A stretch of DNA of 64,000 bases from [Pantoea] beijingensis (GTDB lineage: Bacteria; Pseudomonadota; Gammaproteobacteria; Enterobacterales; Enterobacteriaceae). Shown in pieces: positions 23,442-33,271 of this stretch. Both the position numbers and the translations under genes were made by a program. The DNA is taken from positions 1,550,001 to 1,614,000 of the forward strand of contig NZ_CP071409.1 in the NCBI RefSeq assembly GCF_022647505.1, given 5' to 3'. Within the stretch, counting starts at the first letter, position 1. Each line of letters begins with the position of its first letter. Below the pieces are notes generated by a model that was given only the letters and a program-made list of their open reading frames with translations, was not told where the DNA came from and made no database searches.

Positions 23442-24203
23442 TTAGTGGTTTCCCCGGCGATAGTCATCGCTGGCCCGGATAAAGCCTTCAAACAACAGGC
23501 GGGAGATTTCTGATTTATCGGATTGCCATTCGGGATGCCACTGTACCCCTAAAGCGAACGGGTGATGACGTAGACTGACGGCTTCAATGAGCCCATCAGC
23601 TGCCCGGGCCTCAATGCGCGCGCCGGGACCCAGCGAACGAACGCCCTGTTGATGTAAGGAGTTCACCTGAAAGTTATCGCGTCCGTTCACCAGGCCAGAC
23701 AGTAAACCGCCAGCCTCAATGCTCACCGAATGGGCCGGAGCATACTGTTCCTCAAGTGATCGCGCTGTATCCTCCCGGTGATCGCTAAGTCCGGGCTGCA
23801 GATGCACCTGGCGGTAAAGCGATCCTCCCGTAACGACAACCAACTCTTGCAGGCCACGGCAGATAGCCATCAAGGGCATCTGATATGCCATTGCCTGGGT
23901 GATTATGGCAAAGGCCAGTTTATCGCGACCAGGATCGGTGTGCAGCTCGGTGCCTCGTTCGCCATAGTGGTGTGGCTCAATATTGCTGGTGCTGCCGGTG
24001 AGCAATACGCCGTCCAGTGACGCCAGCGGGTTGCCAGTAAGCGCTGCATCGCTAATTAACATATGCGGGAGGGCAAGTGGGATACCGCCCGCATTGACCA
24101 CGGCGTCAAGATATTTATTGTGCACCATTTGCGTTGGATGGCCGTCTTTATCAATTTGGCACATCACAATGCCAATCAACGGTTTGTTAAGAGCAATGCC
24201 CAT
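23442..24203 (-). CDS. puuD: PuuD-type gamma-glutamyl-GABA hydrolase
   Basis: The 253-aa class I glutaminase-like hydrolase releases GABA from gamma-glutamyl-GABA. The nucleophile is Cys115 in AICRGLQELV and the His223/Glu225 pair lies in GVQWHPEW. The start at 24203 (MGIALNKPLIGIVMC) has GAGGAAAA just upstream; a 12-codon upstream extension is unlikely. It is divergent from puuA, with 240 bases between them that should hold both promoters. Confidence 0.9.
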   Translation of the reverse strand: MGIALNKPLIGIVMCQIDKDGHPTQMVHNKYLDAVVNAGGIPLALPHMLISDAALTGNPLASLDGVLLTGSTSNIEPHHYGERGTELHTDPGRDKLAFAIITQAMAYQMPLMAICRGLQELVVVTGGSLYRQVHLQPGLSDHREDTARSLEEQYAPAHSVSIEAGGLLSGLVNGRDNFQVNSLHQQGVRSLGPGARIEARAADGLIEAVSLRHHPFALGVQWHPEWQSDKSEISRLLFEGFIRASDDYRRGNH

Positions 24204-24443
24204 TTTTCCTCGCTGCACTGGCAAAAAATTAACCCGCAAGATGCTTTGATGGGTGAAAAAGCGTGCAATGAAATTTTCAATCCAACAATCTATCGCTTAA
24301 TATTTAATCTGGAATGTAACATTTGCACACCTTTTGTGTTAAGGCTATGTTAGGAATATAGCTGGTATTTTGAGCAGTTGATGATCTGAGACGGTAATAC
24401 TTTTGCAGTCTGAAATGCACGGCGTTAAAGGGTGGGTAACATC

Positions 24444-25859
24444 ATGACTAATATTGTGGAAGTAGAAGACTTCACGCGACATGGTGAAGGAAAACGAATC
24501 ACCGCGTTCCAGCACGAGGTTGAATCTTACCTGGAACGCTATCCTGAAACACAGTATGTAGATATTCTTCTTAATGATTTAAATGGTGTTTTTCGAGGTA
24601 AGCGCATTCCCTTCGCGAGTCTGGCGAAAATTGAAAAAGGTTGTTACTTTCCAGCGTCGGTTTTTGCGATGGATATTTTAGGCAATACCGTAGAAGAAGC
24701 GGGATTAGGGCAAGCGCTCGGCGAACCAGACAACATTTGTATCCCCGTCGGCGGCACGCTGATCCCCTCAGCATCGGATCCCCAGCATTTGGCTCAGATT
24801 TTACTGACCATGTGTAATCAAGATGGCACTCCCTTTGACGTTGAACCCCGAAATGTTCTCAATCACCTCTGGCAGCAATTGCGTAACAGAGGTCTTTTCC
24901 CGGTGGTAGCGGTAGAGCTGGAGTTCTATCTGGTTGATAAAAAACGCGATGCGGACGGCTATATTCAGCCGCCCTGTGCCCCCGGAAGCGAAGAGCGTAA
25001 CCTGCAAAATCAAGTCTATTCCGTTGACCATTTAGACTATTTTTCCGAAGTTCTCAGTGATATCGACACCATTGCCACATTGCAGGGCATACCTGCCGAT
25101 GGTGCATTGGCTGAAGCTTCACCCGGACAGTTTGAGATCAACCTCCACCACACGCGCGATGTACTCAGCGCCTGCGACCATGCTATCCAGTTAAAAAGGC
25201 TGGTGCGGCAGGTCGCTGAAAATCACCATATGAACGCCACCTTTATGGCTAAACCTTATGAGGAATATGCCGGTAGCGGTATGCATGTGCATCTCAGCAT
25301 GCGCGATACCGCTGACCATAATGCGTTTGTTTGTGATGACGGTAGTGACTCTCCGCTGCTAAAGCGTGCGCTGGCTGGCATGATCGATTTAATGCCAGCG
25401 TCAATGGCGCTGCTGGCACCGAATGTTAATGCCTATCGTCGCTTTATTCCGGATGCTTTTGTGCCGCTGCAGGCGTCCTGGGGGCATAACAATCGTACCG
25501 TTGCGTTGCGTATTCCCTGCGGGGATGCCGATAATCATCGCGTGGAATACCGTGTTGCAGGTGCGGACGCGAATCCTTATCTGGTGGTTGCTACTGTGCT
25601 GGCGGGTATTCTGCATGGCATGGATAACGCCTTGCCGTTGTCGCAGGCTGTAACAGGAAATGGGCATGAAGCGCAGGGCAAGCCATTACCTGTTCGGCAA
25701 AGTGATGCACTGGCTGAGTTTGCGCAGAATGAGCATTTGCACAAGCAGCTGGGCGATCGCTTTGGCTTTGTCTGGCATCGCTGTAAACATCATGAACTGA
25801 TGCATTTTGAAAGGCTGATCACCGCCACCGAAATCGACTGGATGCTCAAAAATGCCTGA
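24444..25859 (+). CDS. puuA: PuuA-type glutamate-putrescine ligase
   Basis: The 471-aa glutamine-synthetase-like enzyme joins glutamate to putrescine with ATP, the first step of the Puu pathway. VAVELEFYLVD and EASPGQFEINLHH carry metal-binding glutamates, and MAKPYEEYAGSGMHVH, QASWGHNNRTVALRIP and NHRVEYRVAGADANPY are family signatures. I start at the ATG at 24444 (MTNIVEVEDF), behind GGTGGG; length equals that of E. coli PuuA within one residue. A nearby puuR regulator gene is absent. Confidence 0.93.
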   Translation: MTNIVEVEDFTRHGEGKRITAFQHEVESYLERYPETQYVDILLNDLNGVFRGKRIPFASLAKIEKGCYFPASVFAMDILGNTVEEAGLGQALGEPDNICIPVGGTLIPSASDPQHLAQILLTMCNQDGTPFDVEPRNVLNHLWQQLRNRGLFPVVAVELEFYLVDKKRDADGYIQPPCAPGSEERNLQNQVYSVDHLDYFSEVLSDIDTIATLQGIPADGALAEASPGQFEINLHHTRDVLSACDHAIQLKRLVRQVAENHHMNATFMAKPYEEYAGSGMHVHLSMRDTADHNAFVCDDGSDSPLLKRALAGMIDLMPASMALLAPNVNAYRRFIPDAFVPLQASWGHNNRTVALRIPCGDADNHRVEYRVAGADANPYLVVATVLAGILHGMDNALPLSQAVTGNGHEAQGKPLPVRQSDALAEFAQNEHLHKQLGDRFGFVWHRCKHHELMHFERLITATEIDWMLKNA

Positions 25860-25921
25860 TGGCGTGGGAGCTGGCCCCCACGATCTTTTATCCGGGAGCT
25901 CGGTAATGAAGAGGTTGCATC

Positions 25922-27220
25922 ATGAGTCAGCGTAATCAGGAGTGGCAGGTTCGGCGCGAAGCGGCCGTCACGGCGGGCGTAGGTAACTCACTTCCGGTGT
26001 ATGTTGCCCTGGCGCGCAATGCGGAATTGTGGGATGTGGAAGGTACACGCTATATCGATTTCGCTTCAGGTATTGGGGCGCTAAACACCGGGCATAATCA
26101 TCCCAGGGTGATTCAGGCCGTTCGCGCGCAATTGGAGACGTTTACCCATCCCTGTTTTCAGGTAACGCCGTATGGCAGCTATATTGAACTGGCTGAAAAA
26201 TTGAACCAACTGGTGCCGATTGCAGAGCCGACCCAAACGCTACTGATGACGACCGGCGCTGAAGCGGTAGAAAATGCAATAAAAGTCGCCCGCATTGCCA
26301 CAGGCCGCACTGCAGTCATCGCCTTCCGGGGTGCTTTCCATGGCCGGACGCTGCTTGGGATGGCGCTCACCGGCAAAGTTCAACCTTATAAGAGGGGGTA
26401 TGGGCCTTTTCCCGGAGGGATTTTCCATGCACCTTATCCCGCCGCTTACTTAGGGGTTAGTGATATGCAGGCGTTCGGCGCACTGCAGGGGATCTTTGCC
26501 GCGGATGTATCACCTGAAGAGGTGGCGGCCATTATTATTGAGCCGGTGCAGGGTGAGGGCGGCTTCTATGCCGCGTCGCCCGCTTTTCTGCAACAGCTAC
26601 GAACACTGTGTAATGAACATGGCATTGTGTTAATTGTTGATGAGATTCAAAGTGGTTTTTGTCGTACCGGTAAAACCTTTGCCGTTGAGCATAGCGGTAT
26701 TGAGCCCGATTTGATCACTTTGGCGAAAAGCCTGGCGGGAGGTTTTCCGTTATCAGCGCTGGTGGGCAAAAAAGTGCTAATGGAAAAAGCACAGGCTGGC
26801 GGATTGGGCGGTACGTATGCCGGTTCCCCCATCGGCATTGCGGCGGCGCTGGCGGTAACTACGCTGATCGAAGAAGAGCAGCTTAATCAAAAAGCGCAGG
26901 CGCAAGGGGAGTACGTCACTAACAGGTTGCAGCAGTTTGCCGGGCAGTTTGACTGCATTGGCGAAGTCCGTGGTATCGGCGCAATGATTGCGATGGAGTT
27001 GATTGAACAAGGCGATCGTCAGAAGCCAGATAAAGTACTAACACAGGCGCTGGTGCAGGAAGCGGGTAAGCAGGGGCTGATATTACTTTCGTGCGGCGTG
27101 CGGGGAAATGTTATTCGCTTTCTCATTCCCCTGACCGCAAGCAAAGAAATTGTTATTGAAGGCCTCAACATCTTGTATTCTGCCCTCCATTTGGTGCAGA
27201 ATACGCGCCCTGCAAAATAG
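25922..27220 (+). CDS. puuE: PuuE/GabT-type 4-aminobutyrate transaminase
   Basis: The 432-aa class III aminotransferase has TTGAEAVENAIKVAR, AFRGAFHGRT, the EPVQGEGGF segment, IVDEIQSGFCRTG and the PLP Lys in TLAKSLAGGFPLSA. It converts GABA to succinic semialdehyde, the end of the Puu route. It follows puuA after 62 nt on the same strand. GabT and PuuE cannot be told apart with certainty by eye; the context favours PuuE. Confidence 0.88.
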   Translation: MSQRNQEWQVRREAAVTAGVGNSLPVYVALARNAELWDVEGTRYIDFASGIGALNTGHNHPRVIQAVRAQLETFTHPCFQVTPYGSYIELAEKLNQLVPIAEPTQTLLMTTGAEAVENAIKVARIATGRTAVIAFRGAFHGRTLLGMALTGKVQPYKRGYGPFPGGIFHAPYPAAYLGVSDMQAFGALQGIFAADVSPEEVAAIIIEPVQGEGGFYAASPAFLQQLRTLCNEHGIVLIVDEIQSGFCRTGKTFAVEHSGIEPDLITLAKSLAGGFPLSALVGKKVLMEKAQAGGLGGTYAGSPIGIAAALAVTTLIEEEQLNQKAQAQGEYVTNRLQQFAGQFDCIGEVRGIGAMIAMELIEQGDRQKPDKVLTQALVQEAGKQGLILLSCGVRGNVIRFLIPLTASKEIVIEGLNILYSALHLVQNTRPAK

Positions 27221-27559
27221 AATCTCTATTCGTCGTCACTGAGGCTGTATCGGTACTGGTTGCGTTAACTTGCCCGACTCTTTATCAGAGTGAGTAGGGT
27301 AGCATTCGCAATTTTACTGTAACCTCAAGATGTTAGACTAGAAAGGCAGCACGCGGTGCGCCATTTTTTTGCATTTTCCGTGGTGATGTGGGTTGTTGTA
27401 GTGGCGAGTGATGGTTCCGAAAAGGCGTTCCTCATGTAGCATTCAGATAACGCCAGTCGCTTCGGATATAAACCAATCGCATTTTAAAGAGGCCGGACCG
27501 GTTCCGGATAGATACACGCTTTAAGCACGCATAAACGTGACTTGTTGAGGATTAGAACG
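27221..27559 (+). other. Intergenic region between puuE and the plaP leader
   Basis: Nothing here looks coding. It contains the likely puuE terminator (27345-27370) and, further right, the presumed plaP promoter, which I cannot define. Confidence 0.5.
27345..27370 (+). terminator. Probable terminator after puuE
   Basis: GGC(A)GCAC-GCG-GTGCGCC forms a 7-bp stem with one bulged A, followed by ATTTTTTT. Confidence 0.7.
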
Positions 27560-27760
27560 ATGGGGCAACATTTTAACTTTGCACCGGCTGTTGCCGGACT
27601 TCGCCAGCGTGACGACTACGGCGCCGTTGCGGGAATACTCTCGCCTGCCTGTTTCGCTGTTTCCCTTCTCAAAAGTATCTATCGCACCTCGCGAAGTTTC
27701 CCTGTGATGCAACCCAGAAAGGTTGTCGCTACGGGGAGGCTGAACCATGTCGCACGTTGA
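27560..27760 (+). CDS. Possible leader ORF overlapping the plaP start (YoeI-like N-terminus)
   Basis: A 66-aa frame starts at an ATG with TGAGGA 8 nt upstream and runs 14 nt past the plaP start codon. The N-terminus [13 protein letters not shown] recalls E. coli YoeI, a 20-aa peptide that starts MGQFFAY and is encoded just upstream of plaP; this comparison is from memory. If translated, ribosomes would finish on top of the plaP start, which suggests translational control. The remaining residues have no recognisable domain, so only the start region may matter. Confidence 0.45.
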   Translation: MGQHFNFAPAVAGLRQRDDYGAVAGILSPACFAVSLLKSIYRTSRSFPVMQPRKVVATGRLNHVAR

Positions 27761-29114
27761 TTCTGCAGCCGTGCCTCAGCCGCGCGCGCAACTCAAGAAA
27801 ACGCTGACCTTAATGCCCGTTGTAATGATGGGGCTTGCGTATATGCAGCCGATGACACTCTTCGATACTTTTGGCATCGTTTCAGGGTTGACCGACGGGC
27901 ATGTGGCGACAGCCTACGCTTTTGCACTGATTGCTATTCTGTTTACCGCCTTAAGCTACGGTAAGTTGGTACGCCGCTTCCCATCTGCGGGATCCGCTTA
28001 TACCTATGCGCAAAAGGCTATCAGTCCGGGCGTTGGATTTATGGTGGGCTGGTCTTCACTGCTTGATTATCTGTTTATGCCGATGATCAACATTCTGCTG
28101 GCAAAAATCTATTTTGAAGCGCTGGTGCCTGGCGTGCCGTCGTGGATATTTGTGCTGCTGTTGGTGGGCTTTATGACGCTTTCCAACCTGCGCGGTATCA
28201 AAACCGTTGCCAACTTTAACAGCTTCATTGTGGTGCTGCAGGTTGCCGTGATGGTCGTGATTATGGGCATGGTTGTTTACGGTGTTGCACATGGAGAAGG
28301 GGCGGGTACGTTGGTCAGCTCGCGTCCGTTCTGGTCTGAGAACGCGCATGTTGTGCCAATGATTACCGGTGCGACTATTTTATGCTTCTCATTCCTCGGT
28401 TTTGATGGCATTAGTTCACTGTCGGAAGAGACAAAAGACGCGGGGCGGGTTATTCCTAAAGCGATTTTCCTGACGGCTCTTATCGGCGGCGTGATTTTCG
28501 TGGTGGTTTCATATTTCCTGCAACTCTATTTTCCGGACATTTCGCGCTTTAAAGATCCGGATGCATCGCAGCCAGAAATTATGCTGTACGTGGCGGGCAA
28601 AGCCTTCCAGTTTGGCATCCTGATTTTCTCCTGCGTGACCGTGCTGGCCTCTGGTATGGCGGCGCATGCGGGTGTTTCGCGCCTGATGTATGTGATGGGA
28701 CGTGACGGCGTCTTCCCTGAGCGTTTCTTCGGCTATATTCATCCAAAATGGCGTACACCTGCGTTGAACGTAGTGCTGGTGGGTGTTATTGCGCTGTCGT
28801 CAGTTGCCTTCGATCTGGTGACCGCAACCGCGCTGATTAACTTTGGTGCGCTGGTGGCGTTTACCTTCGTGAACCTGTCGGTAATCTCACAATTTTGGAT
28901 CCGTGAAGGCCGCAATAAATCGTTGAAAGACAATATTAACTTCCTGATCCTGCCTTTAATGGGCGCGTTGACGGTAGGTGCGTTGTGGATCAACCTGGAA
29001 GAGAGTTCAATGATCCTCGGTCTGGTATGGGGAGCCATTGGTTTGATTTATCTGGCTTTTGTGACGCGTAGCTTCCGTAATCCGGTGCCGCAATGTAGCG
29101 AAGACTTCCAGTAA
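27747..29114 (+). CDS. plaP: PlaP-type putrescine importer (APC family)
   Basis: The 455-aa APC permease has about twelve spans. [40 protein letters not shown] (first helices) and [18 protein letters not shown] (helix 6 region) match E. coli PlaP closely. It imports putrescine with a proton or other ion gradient, feeding the adjacent puu genes. A strong GGGGAGG ribosome site lies inside the overlapping leader frame. Confidence 0.94.
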   Translation: MSHVDSAAVPQPRAQLKKTLTLMPVVMMGLAYMQPMTLFDTFGIVSGLTDGHVATAYAFALIAILFTALSYGKLVRRFPSAGSAYTYAQKAISPGVGFMVGWSSLLDYLFMPMINILLAKIYFEALVPGVPSWIFVLLLVGFMTLSNLRGIKTVANFNSFIVVLQVAVMVVIMGMVVYGVAHGEGAGTLVSSRPFWSENAHVVPMITGATILCFSFLGFDGISSLSEETKDAGRVIPKAIFLTALIGGVIFVVVSYFLQLYFPDISRFKDPDASQPEIMLYVAGKAFQFGILIFSCVTVLASGMAAHAGVSRLMYVMGRDGVFPERFFGYIHPKWRTPALNVVLVGVIALSSVAFDLVTATALINFGALVAFTFVNLSVISQFWIREGRNKSLKDNINFLILPLMGALTVGALWINLEESSMILGLVWGAIGLIYLAFVTRSFRNPVPQCSEDFQ

Positions 29115-29131
29115 TCATAATCTCTACAGCT

Positions 29132-29159
29132 AAAAAAGGGCGCGAATGCGCCCTTTTTT
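29132..29159. terminator. Bidirectional terminator between plaP and sbcB
   Basis: A run of A, the stem GGGCGC-GAAT-GCGCCC and a run of T form a symmetrical hairpin between the convergent genes. Confidence 0.95.
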
Positions 29160-29170
29160 ATGCGTGCGAT

Positions 29171-30598
29171 TCAGGAGACTAATTCACGCGCATACTCAAA
29201 CAGAGCCTTCAATTGTGTCAGTTTATCGGCATCCGTCTCATGTAAGTTAGCCAGTGATTCCAGTTCCAGTACATAACGCTCAACGCGCTCAGCATCTAAC
29301 GTCTCACGCCGATGCTGCAGCCAGCGCTGCTGCTCGCTATCGTCCAGCGTGCCGGGAAAGTTACGCGCCCGATAGCGGAATAGAAGCTTTTCAATTCGCT
29401 TATCGTTAAAGGTTAAATCCAGCGCCGGTAAATTTACCGCCGGCGTATCCAGAATAATTTTCATAGCCGATTTATCCGCATCGCTAAAGAAGCCAGCATA
29501 GAGCTGCGCATCAACGTCATCCGCGGCGGTAAAAGGCACTGCTTCGGCAAAGAGCGTGACCACTTTTTCACGGATTTCAGGATGCTGTCGCAGTAACGTC
29601 AGGTTATCAAGACAGCGCTGGCGATCGATGCCAATGCGCTCTGCGTCTTCTGGTCGCAGAGTATTCGCGGGGGCCAGTATTGGACATTTGTTGATATGCA
29701 CCAGCTTGAGCGGCACGGCTGCTTCATTGCCGAGGCGCTCGCGGGGGGTATAAAGCCGTTCGCGCAACTGCTCCGCGTCCAGCGCCAGTAATGGCCTCAT
29801 ATCACCGGCTAAATCGCAGGTAATCAGGGCATTTCGATTATCCGGGTGCCAGGCGAGTGGTGCTATCCAACTGGTATTGCCACGCAGTGCACCGAACATA
29901 CCGGAGATGTGTACCAGCGGCTTCATCTGCGGGATATCAATCAGTGTGCTGATTTTCTGTTTACCGCGATGACTGAAAAGATAGTCATACAGCTTTGGCT
30001 GCTGGGTTTTGACCAGCTTTGCCATCGCGATAGTGGCGTAAACATCGGACATGGCGTCATGCGCGTTAGCGTGTTCAATACCATTAGCACGGGTCAGATG
30101 TTCAAGGCGAAAACTCGGTAAACCATCATCATTTTCTGGCCACACAATTCCGTCCGGACGCAGCGCATAACAGGCGCGCATGACATCCAGTAAATCCCAG
30201 CGGCTATTGCCATGTTGCCAGCTCCAGGCGTAAGGATCGTAAAAATTGCGGTAGAAAATATTGCGTGTTACTTCGTCGTCGAATCGGATGTTGTTATAGC
30301 CGACAACACAGGTATCAGGTTCGGTGAATAGCGTATGGATCCTTTTCGCAAACTCAGCCTCGCTTATTCCGCGTGCTTTTGCCTGTTGAGGTGTTATACC
30401 GGTGATCATTACCGCTTCAGGCTGCGGCAGATAATCATCCGCTGGCTGGCAGTAAAATACTTCGGGTTCCCCAATTATATTGAAATCCATATCCGTTCGG
30501 ACACCCGCGAATTGCGCAGGGCGGTCCAGAGACGGACTTTTGCCGAAGGTTTCATAATCATGAAAGAGGAAGGTAGGTTGTGGATTCTCTTTATTCAC
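29171..30598 (-). CDS. sbcB: Exodeoxyribonuclease I
   Basis: The product is a 3'-5' ssDNA exonuclease of the DEDD family. FLFHDYETFG holds the first acidic pair, VVGYNNIRFDDEVTRN the second block and HDAMSDVYATIAMAKL the last. The C-terminal SH3-like and helical parts are complete. I start at the GTG at 30598, giving 475 aa as in E. coli; the frame stays open upstream, with an in-frame ATG at 30646, so the start is not certain. E. coli also has sbcB, dacD and plaP near his. Confidence 0.95.
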   Translation of the reverse strand: MNKENPQPTFLFHDYETFGKSPSLDRPAQFAGVRTDMDFNIIGEPEVFYCQPADDYLPQPEAVMITGITPQQAKARGISEAEFAKRIHTLFTEPDTCVVGYNNIRFDDEVTRNIFYRNFYDPYAWSWQHGNSRWDLLDVMRACYALRPDGIVWPENDDGLPSFRLEHLTRANGIEHANAHDAMSDVYATIAMAKLVKTQQPKLYDYLFSHRGKQKISTLIDIPQMKPLVHISGMFGALRGNTSWIAPLAWHPDNRNALITCDLAGDMRPLLALDAEQLRERLYTPRERLGNEAAVPLKLVHINKCPILAPANTLRPEDAERIGIDRQRCLDNLTLLRQHPEIREKVVTLFAEAVPFTAADDVDAQLYAGFFSDADKSAMKIILDTPAVNLPALDLTFNDKRIEKLLFRYRARNFPGTLDDSEQQRWLQHRRETLDAERVERYVLELESLANLHETDADKLTQLKALFEYARELVS

Positions 30599-30852
30599 TT
30601 GTTTCTTCTCTATCGCCGGATTTGATGATGCGGCATCATCACGCATTCGAACGGCCTGCTTGGGTACCCGGTCATTGCAGGGAACGATTGAACACAAGGG
30701 CCGAATATTCAGGAAAAGTTATGCCTGAGCAGGATTCAGTGGCGAGTATAAGGAATCCTCAACCGAGGGTACAGGGTTAACCCAATGGTTGGCGGTGACG
30801 CGCGGCGACAGGGTATGCGTAATATCGCCCGTGCGCCCGTGGATAAGTGCGC

Positions 30853-33264
30853 TTACGCGCCATTATCAAGCCACCACCAGCGCTGGCGCTCCTGATTTAG
30901 TCGCTGGTAATAGTGATATAACATATCTGGAGTCAGTGCACGCAATGATGTTTCGTCAACCGGCGGCGCATAGCCGCGTAGTTGCAGCCAATGTTGCCGG
31001 GCTTGTTCTGCTCCCACTCCACCGCGAGGAGTGATTTCACTACGCAGCATGAGACTTTTTTCAGCGAGGGTGTTGGTTTTAATACCCGCGACAGTGCTGC
31101 CCACCTCATCAATAAAGGTACCCAGGTGGTTTCTGATCGCGGCAACGGAAGTCTCCGGGGATTGGATGGCAAACAGTATGCCAGCGATCCCCGCAGCCTG
31201 ATGAAAACGGCTGGTGACGACGTAGCCAAGATTTTTCTCCACGCGCAGTTGCTGGAAAAAGCGGGGCCCAAACAACGCAGCCAGAATCCGCCAGGCTGTC
31301 AGACAGTCGGCTGTGGCTTCAACAAGCGGACAGAACAGTACCACGGCCGCATCATTACCGGCGGTTTGCCGGAGATAGCGTAGCTGCTGCGGTTGCGGCA
31401 TAGCGTCAAGCTGAGCTGGCGGATTAACCGCAGCAGGGAATGAAGATAACAAACGGGATAGTGCATCACATAGCAGCCTATCTCCACCGTAAAGTGTCGC
31501 CTGCCACGGGGGCAAACCGTTCTCGTCTTCGCCAAACAGTACTGCCGGCAATTGGTTCAGTAAATAACGTACGGCAATATCGCTCTTCAGGCGCTGCTGC
31601 TCTGCCTGAAATAACCGTTCGCCTTGCGCGCGTTGTGATGCTGAGGGATGGGCGATCCGAACAAGCATCTCTGCCAGAGTTGATAACATAACGTCGTGGC
31701 TGGCAGTGAGCTCCAGAAGCCACTCGCCCTGATGTTCGGTAAAGCGTAACTGCCCTCCGGCATGTTTACACTGACCGACGATGGTTCGCAGGCTGGCCTG
31801 TATTGCATAGGCCAGCCGAGGGGATAACAGACGCCCCTGCACCGGGCTCAGTAATAAAGTCGCGGTACCGCTATCTGGCTGAATATGGGGAAGCGTAACG
31901 CGCTGTGGTGGCAAGAACGGCTGCGCGATCGGCTGCTGCGCTGAATAAAAAACGCCTGCCGGAGAAGTCACGGCGGACGGCGGCTGCGCCCAACTCCTCG
32001 TATTCATAGATAACGTAAAGCCCTGCACCGTAATCTCAGTGCCTTGCTCTTCGGGCGATACCCATAAACGTGTCATATTTTCGGGGGTCAACTGACTGAT
32101 CCAGTGTGGCCAACTGGCGGCTAGCCTGCTGGCAGATTGAGACACCGGCGCAAAACCGAAGGCCCTGGCACGTAATTGATCGATAGGCGTCAGGCGGGTG
32201 AAATCCTGTCCGGCCAGTTGACGATAATGTTGTAATTGCGCAGCATCCAGCCTGGCGAGAGAGGATAACCAGACGGTAAAAATCGCTTCAATGGCGGCGC
32301 TTAGCGCGCTGTCTGAGTCAGTTACCTCAAACTCAATACGTAGAATAGCCGCATCCGGCGTGTAATAAGGGAGTGAAACCTGCAAGTTATCGCAGTAGCC
32401 TTTTTCTCGTAGTACCGCTAACAGACTGCCTTGTGCCTCATCAGTTAACAACTGGCGCAATAATGTGAGTGGCTGGCAGTCCTGCTGTTCAACGGGGTGC
32501 AGTGGAAAGGCGAAGGATAATCGGGGCGCGTCCTGAATACGAAGGCGAAAGTAGCGATCCGTGCGGAGTCGCACTTCTTCTGTCAATTTCTCCGGGGCTT
32601 TTCCGTTATTTGCAAAGCGGCTGCCATAGGTTTCAGCCAGTTCGGTTAATCTTTCAACCGAGCAGGGACCCTGCAACCAAAGCGTCATGTTCTGTGCAGA
32701 AAAAAAATGCCGGTGATAGCGCTGCAATGCCTGCTGCAAAGCCACGCTGTTATCGCCAAAGTGGTTTCGGTTACCGACGTGGAAACGCTGCAACGCAGGC
32801 GGAGATACAAAAGTTTGTGCGAGTGCGGCTTCACGCTGCGTATCGGCATGTGACGCCAGCATCCGATATTCAGCATCAATCACCGCGACTTCCTGCTGGA
32901 TTGCCTGCGGTGAGAGCAGGGGGTAAGCCAGCATATCGACCAGCCTCGCCAGTCCTTCACTGAGTTTTTCCATCGGACTATCAAAAAACCAGCTTGTAGA
33001 GGTTGCGTGGGTGGTGGCATTAAGTTTTGCCCCCTCCGCCTGCGCCCAGCTCATTAAGCGATGTTCTTCCTGATATCCCTTACTGCCCGAAAAAACCACA
33101 TGCTCCAGCAGGTGCGCCAGGCCAGGCCACTCGTCAGGCTCGTCATGGCTGCCTGCTGTCAACTGAACCAGTGCGGCGGCGCGTGAAGCAAGCGGATCGG
33201 AGATCAGCCTGACACGCAATCCGTTTGCCAGCGTCAGGCAAAGGGGAATGAGCGGCCCTGACAT
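30853..33264 (-). CDS. pqqF: PqqF, zinc protease of PQQ synthesis
   Basis: The 803-aa M16-family (pitrilysin) protease has the inverted zinc motif His51-Leu-Leu-Glu54-His55 and the third ligand Glu132 in AVIDAEYRM, with a non-catalytic second half as in the family. It is thought to trim the crosslinked PqqA peptide during PQQ synthesis. It is the last gene of the operon, 7 nt after pqqE. The sequence from 30599 to 30852 downstream carries nothing I can call. Confidence 0.94.
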   Translation of the reverse strand: MSGPLIPLCLTLANGLRVRLISDPLASRAAALVQLTAGSHDEPDEWPGLAHLLEHVVFSGSKGYQEEHRLMSWAQAEGAKLNATTHATSTSWFFDSPMEKLSEGLARLVDMLAYPLLSPQAIQQEVAVIDAEYRMLASHADTQREAALAQTFVSPPALQRFHVGNRNHFGDNSVALQQALQRYHRHFFSAQNMTLWLQGPCSVERLTELAETYGSRFANNGKAPEKLTEEVRLRTDRYFRLRIQDAPRLSFAFPLHPVEQQDCQPLTLLRQLLTDEAQGSLLAVLREKGYCDNLQVSLPYYTPDAAILRIEFEVTDSDSALSAAIEAIFTVWLSSLARLDAAQLQHYRQLAGQDFTRLTPIDQLRARAFGFAPVSQSASRLAASWPHWISQLTPENMTRLWVSPEEQGTEITVQGFTLSMNTRSWAQPPSAVTSPAGVFYSAQQPIAQPFLPPQRVTLPHIQPDSGTATLLLSPVQGRLLSPRLAYAIQASLRTIVGQCKHAGGQLRFTEHQGEWLLELTASHDVMLSTLAEMLVRIAHPSASQRAQGERLFQAEQQRLKSDIAVRYLLNQLPAVLFGEDENGLPPWQATLYGGDRLLCDALSRLLSSFPAAVNPPAQLDAMPQPQQLRYLRQTAGNDAAVVLFCPLVEATADCLTAWRILAALFGPRFFQQLRVEKNLGYVVTSRFHQAAGIAGILFAIQSPETSVAAIRNHLGTFIDEVGSTVAGIKTNTLAEKSLMLRSEITPRGGVGAEQARQHWLQLRGYAPPVDETSLRALTPDMLYHYYQRLNQERQRWWWLDNGA

Positions 33265-33271
33265 CCTAACG

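Noticed and set aside
24310..24345. Possible sigma-54 promoter upstream of puuA (TGG...TTGCA)
   Set aside because: The spacing between the GG and GC elements is 12 instead of 10, so it does not fit.
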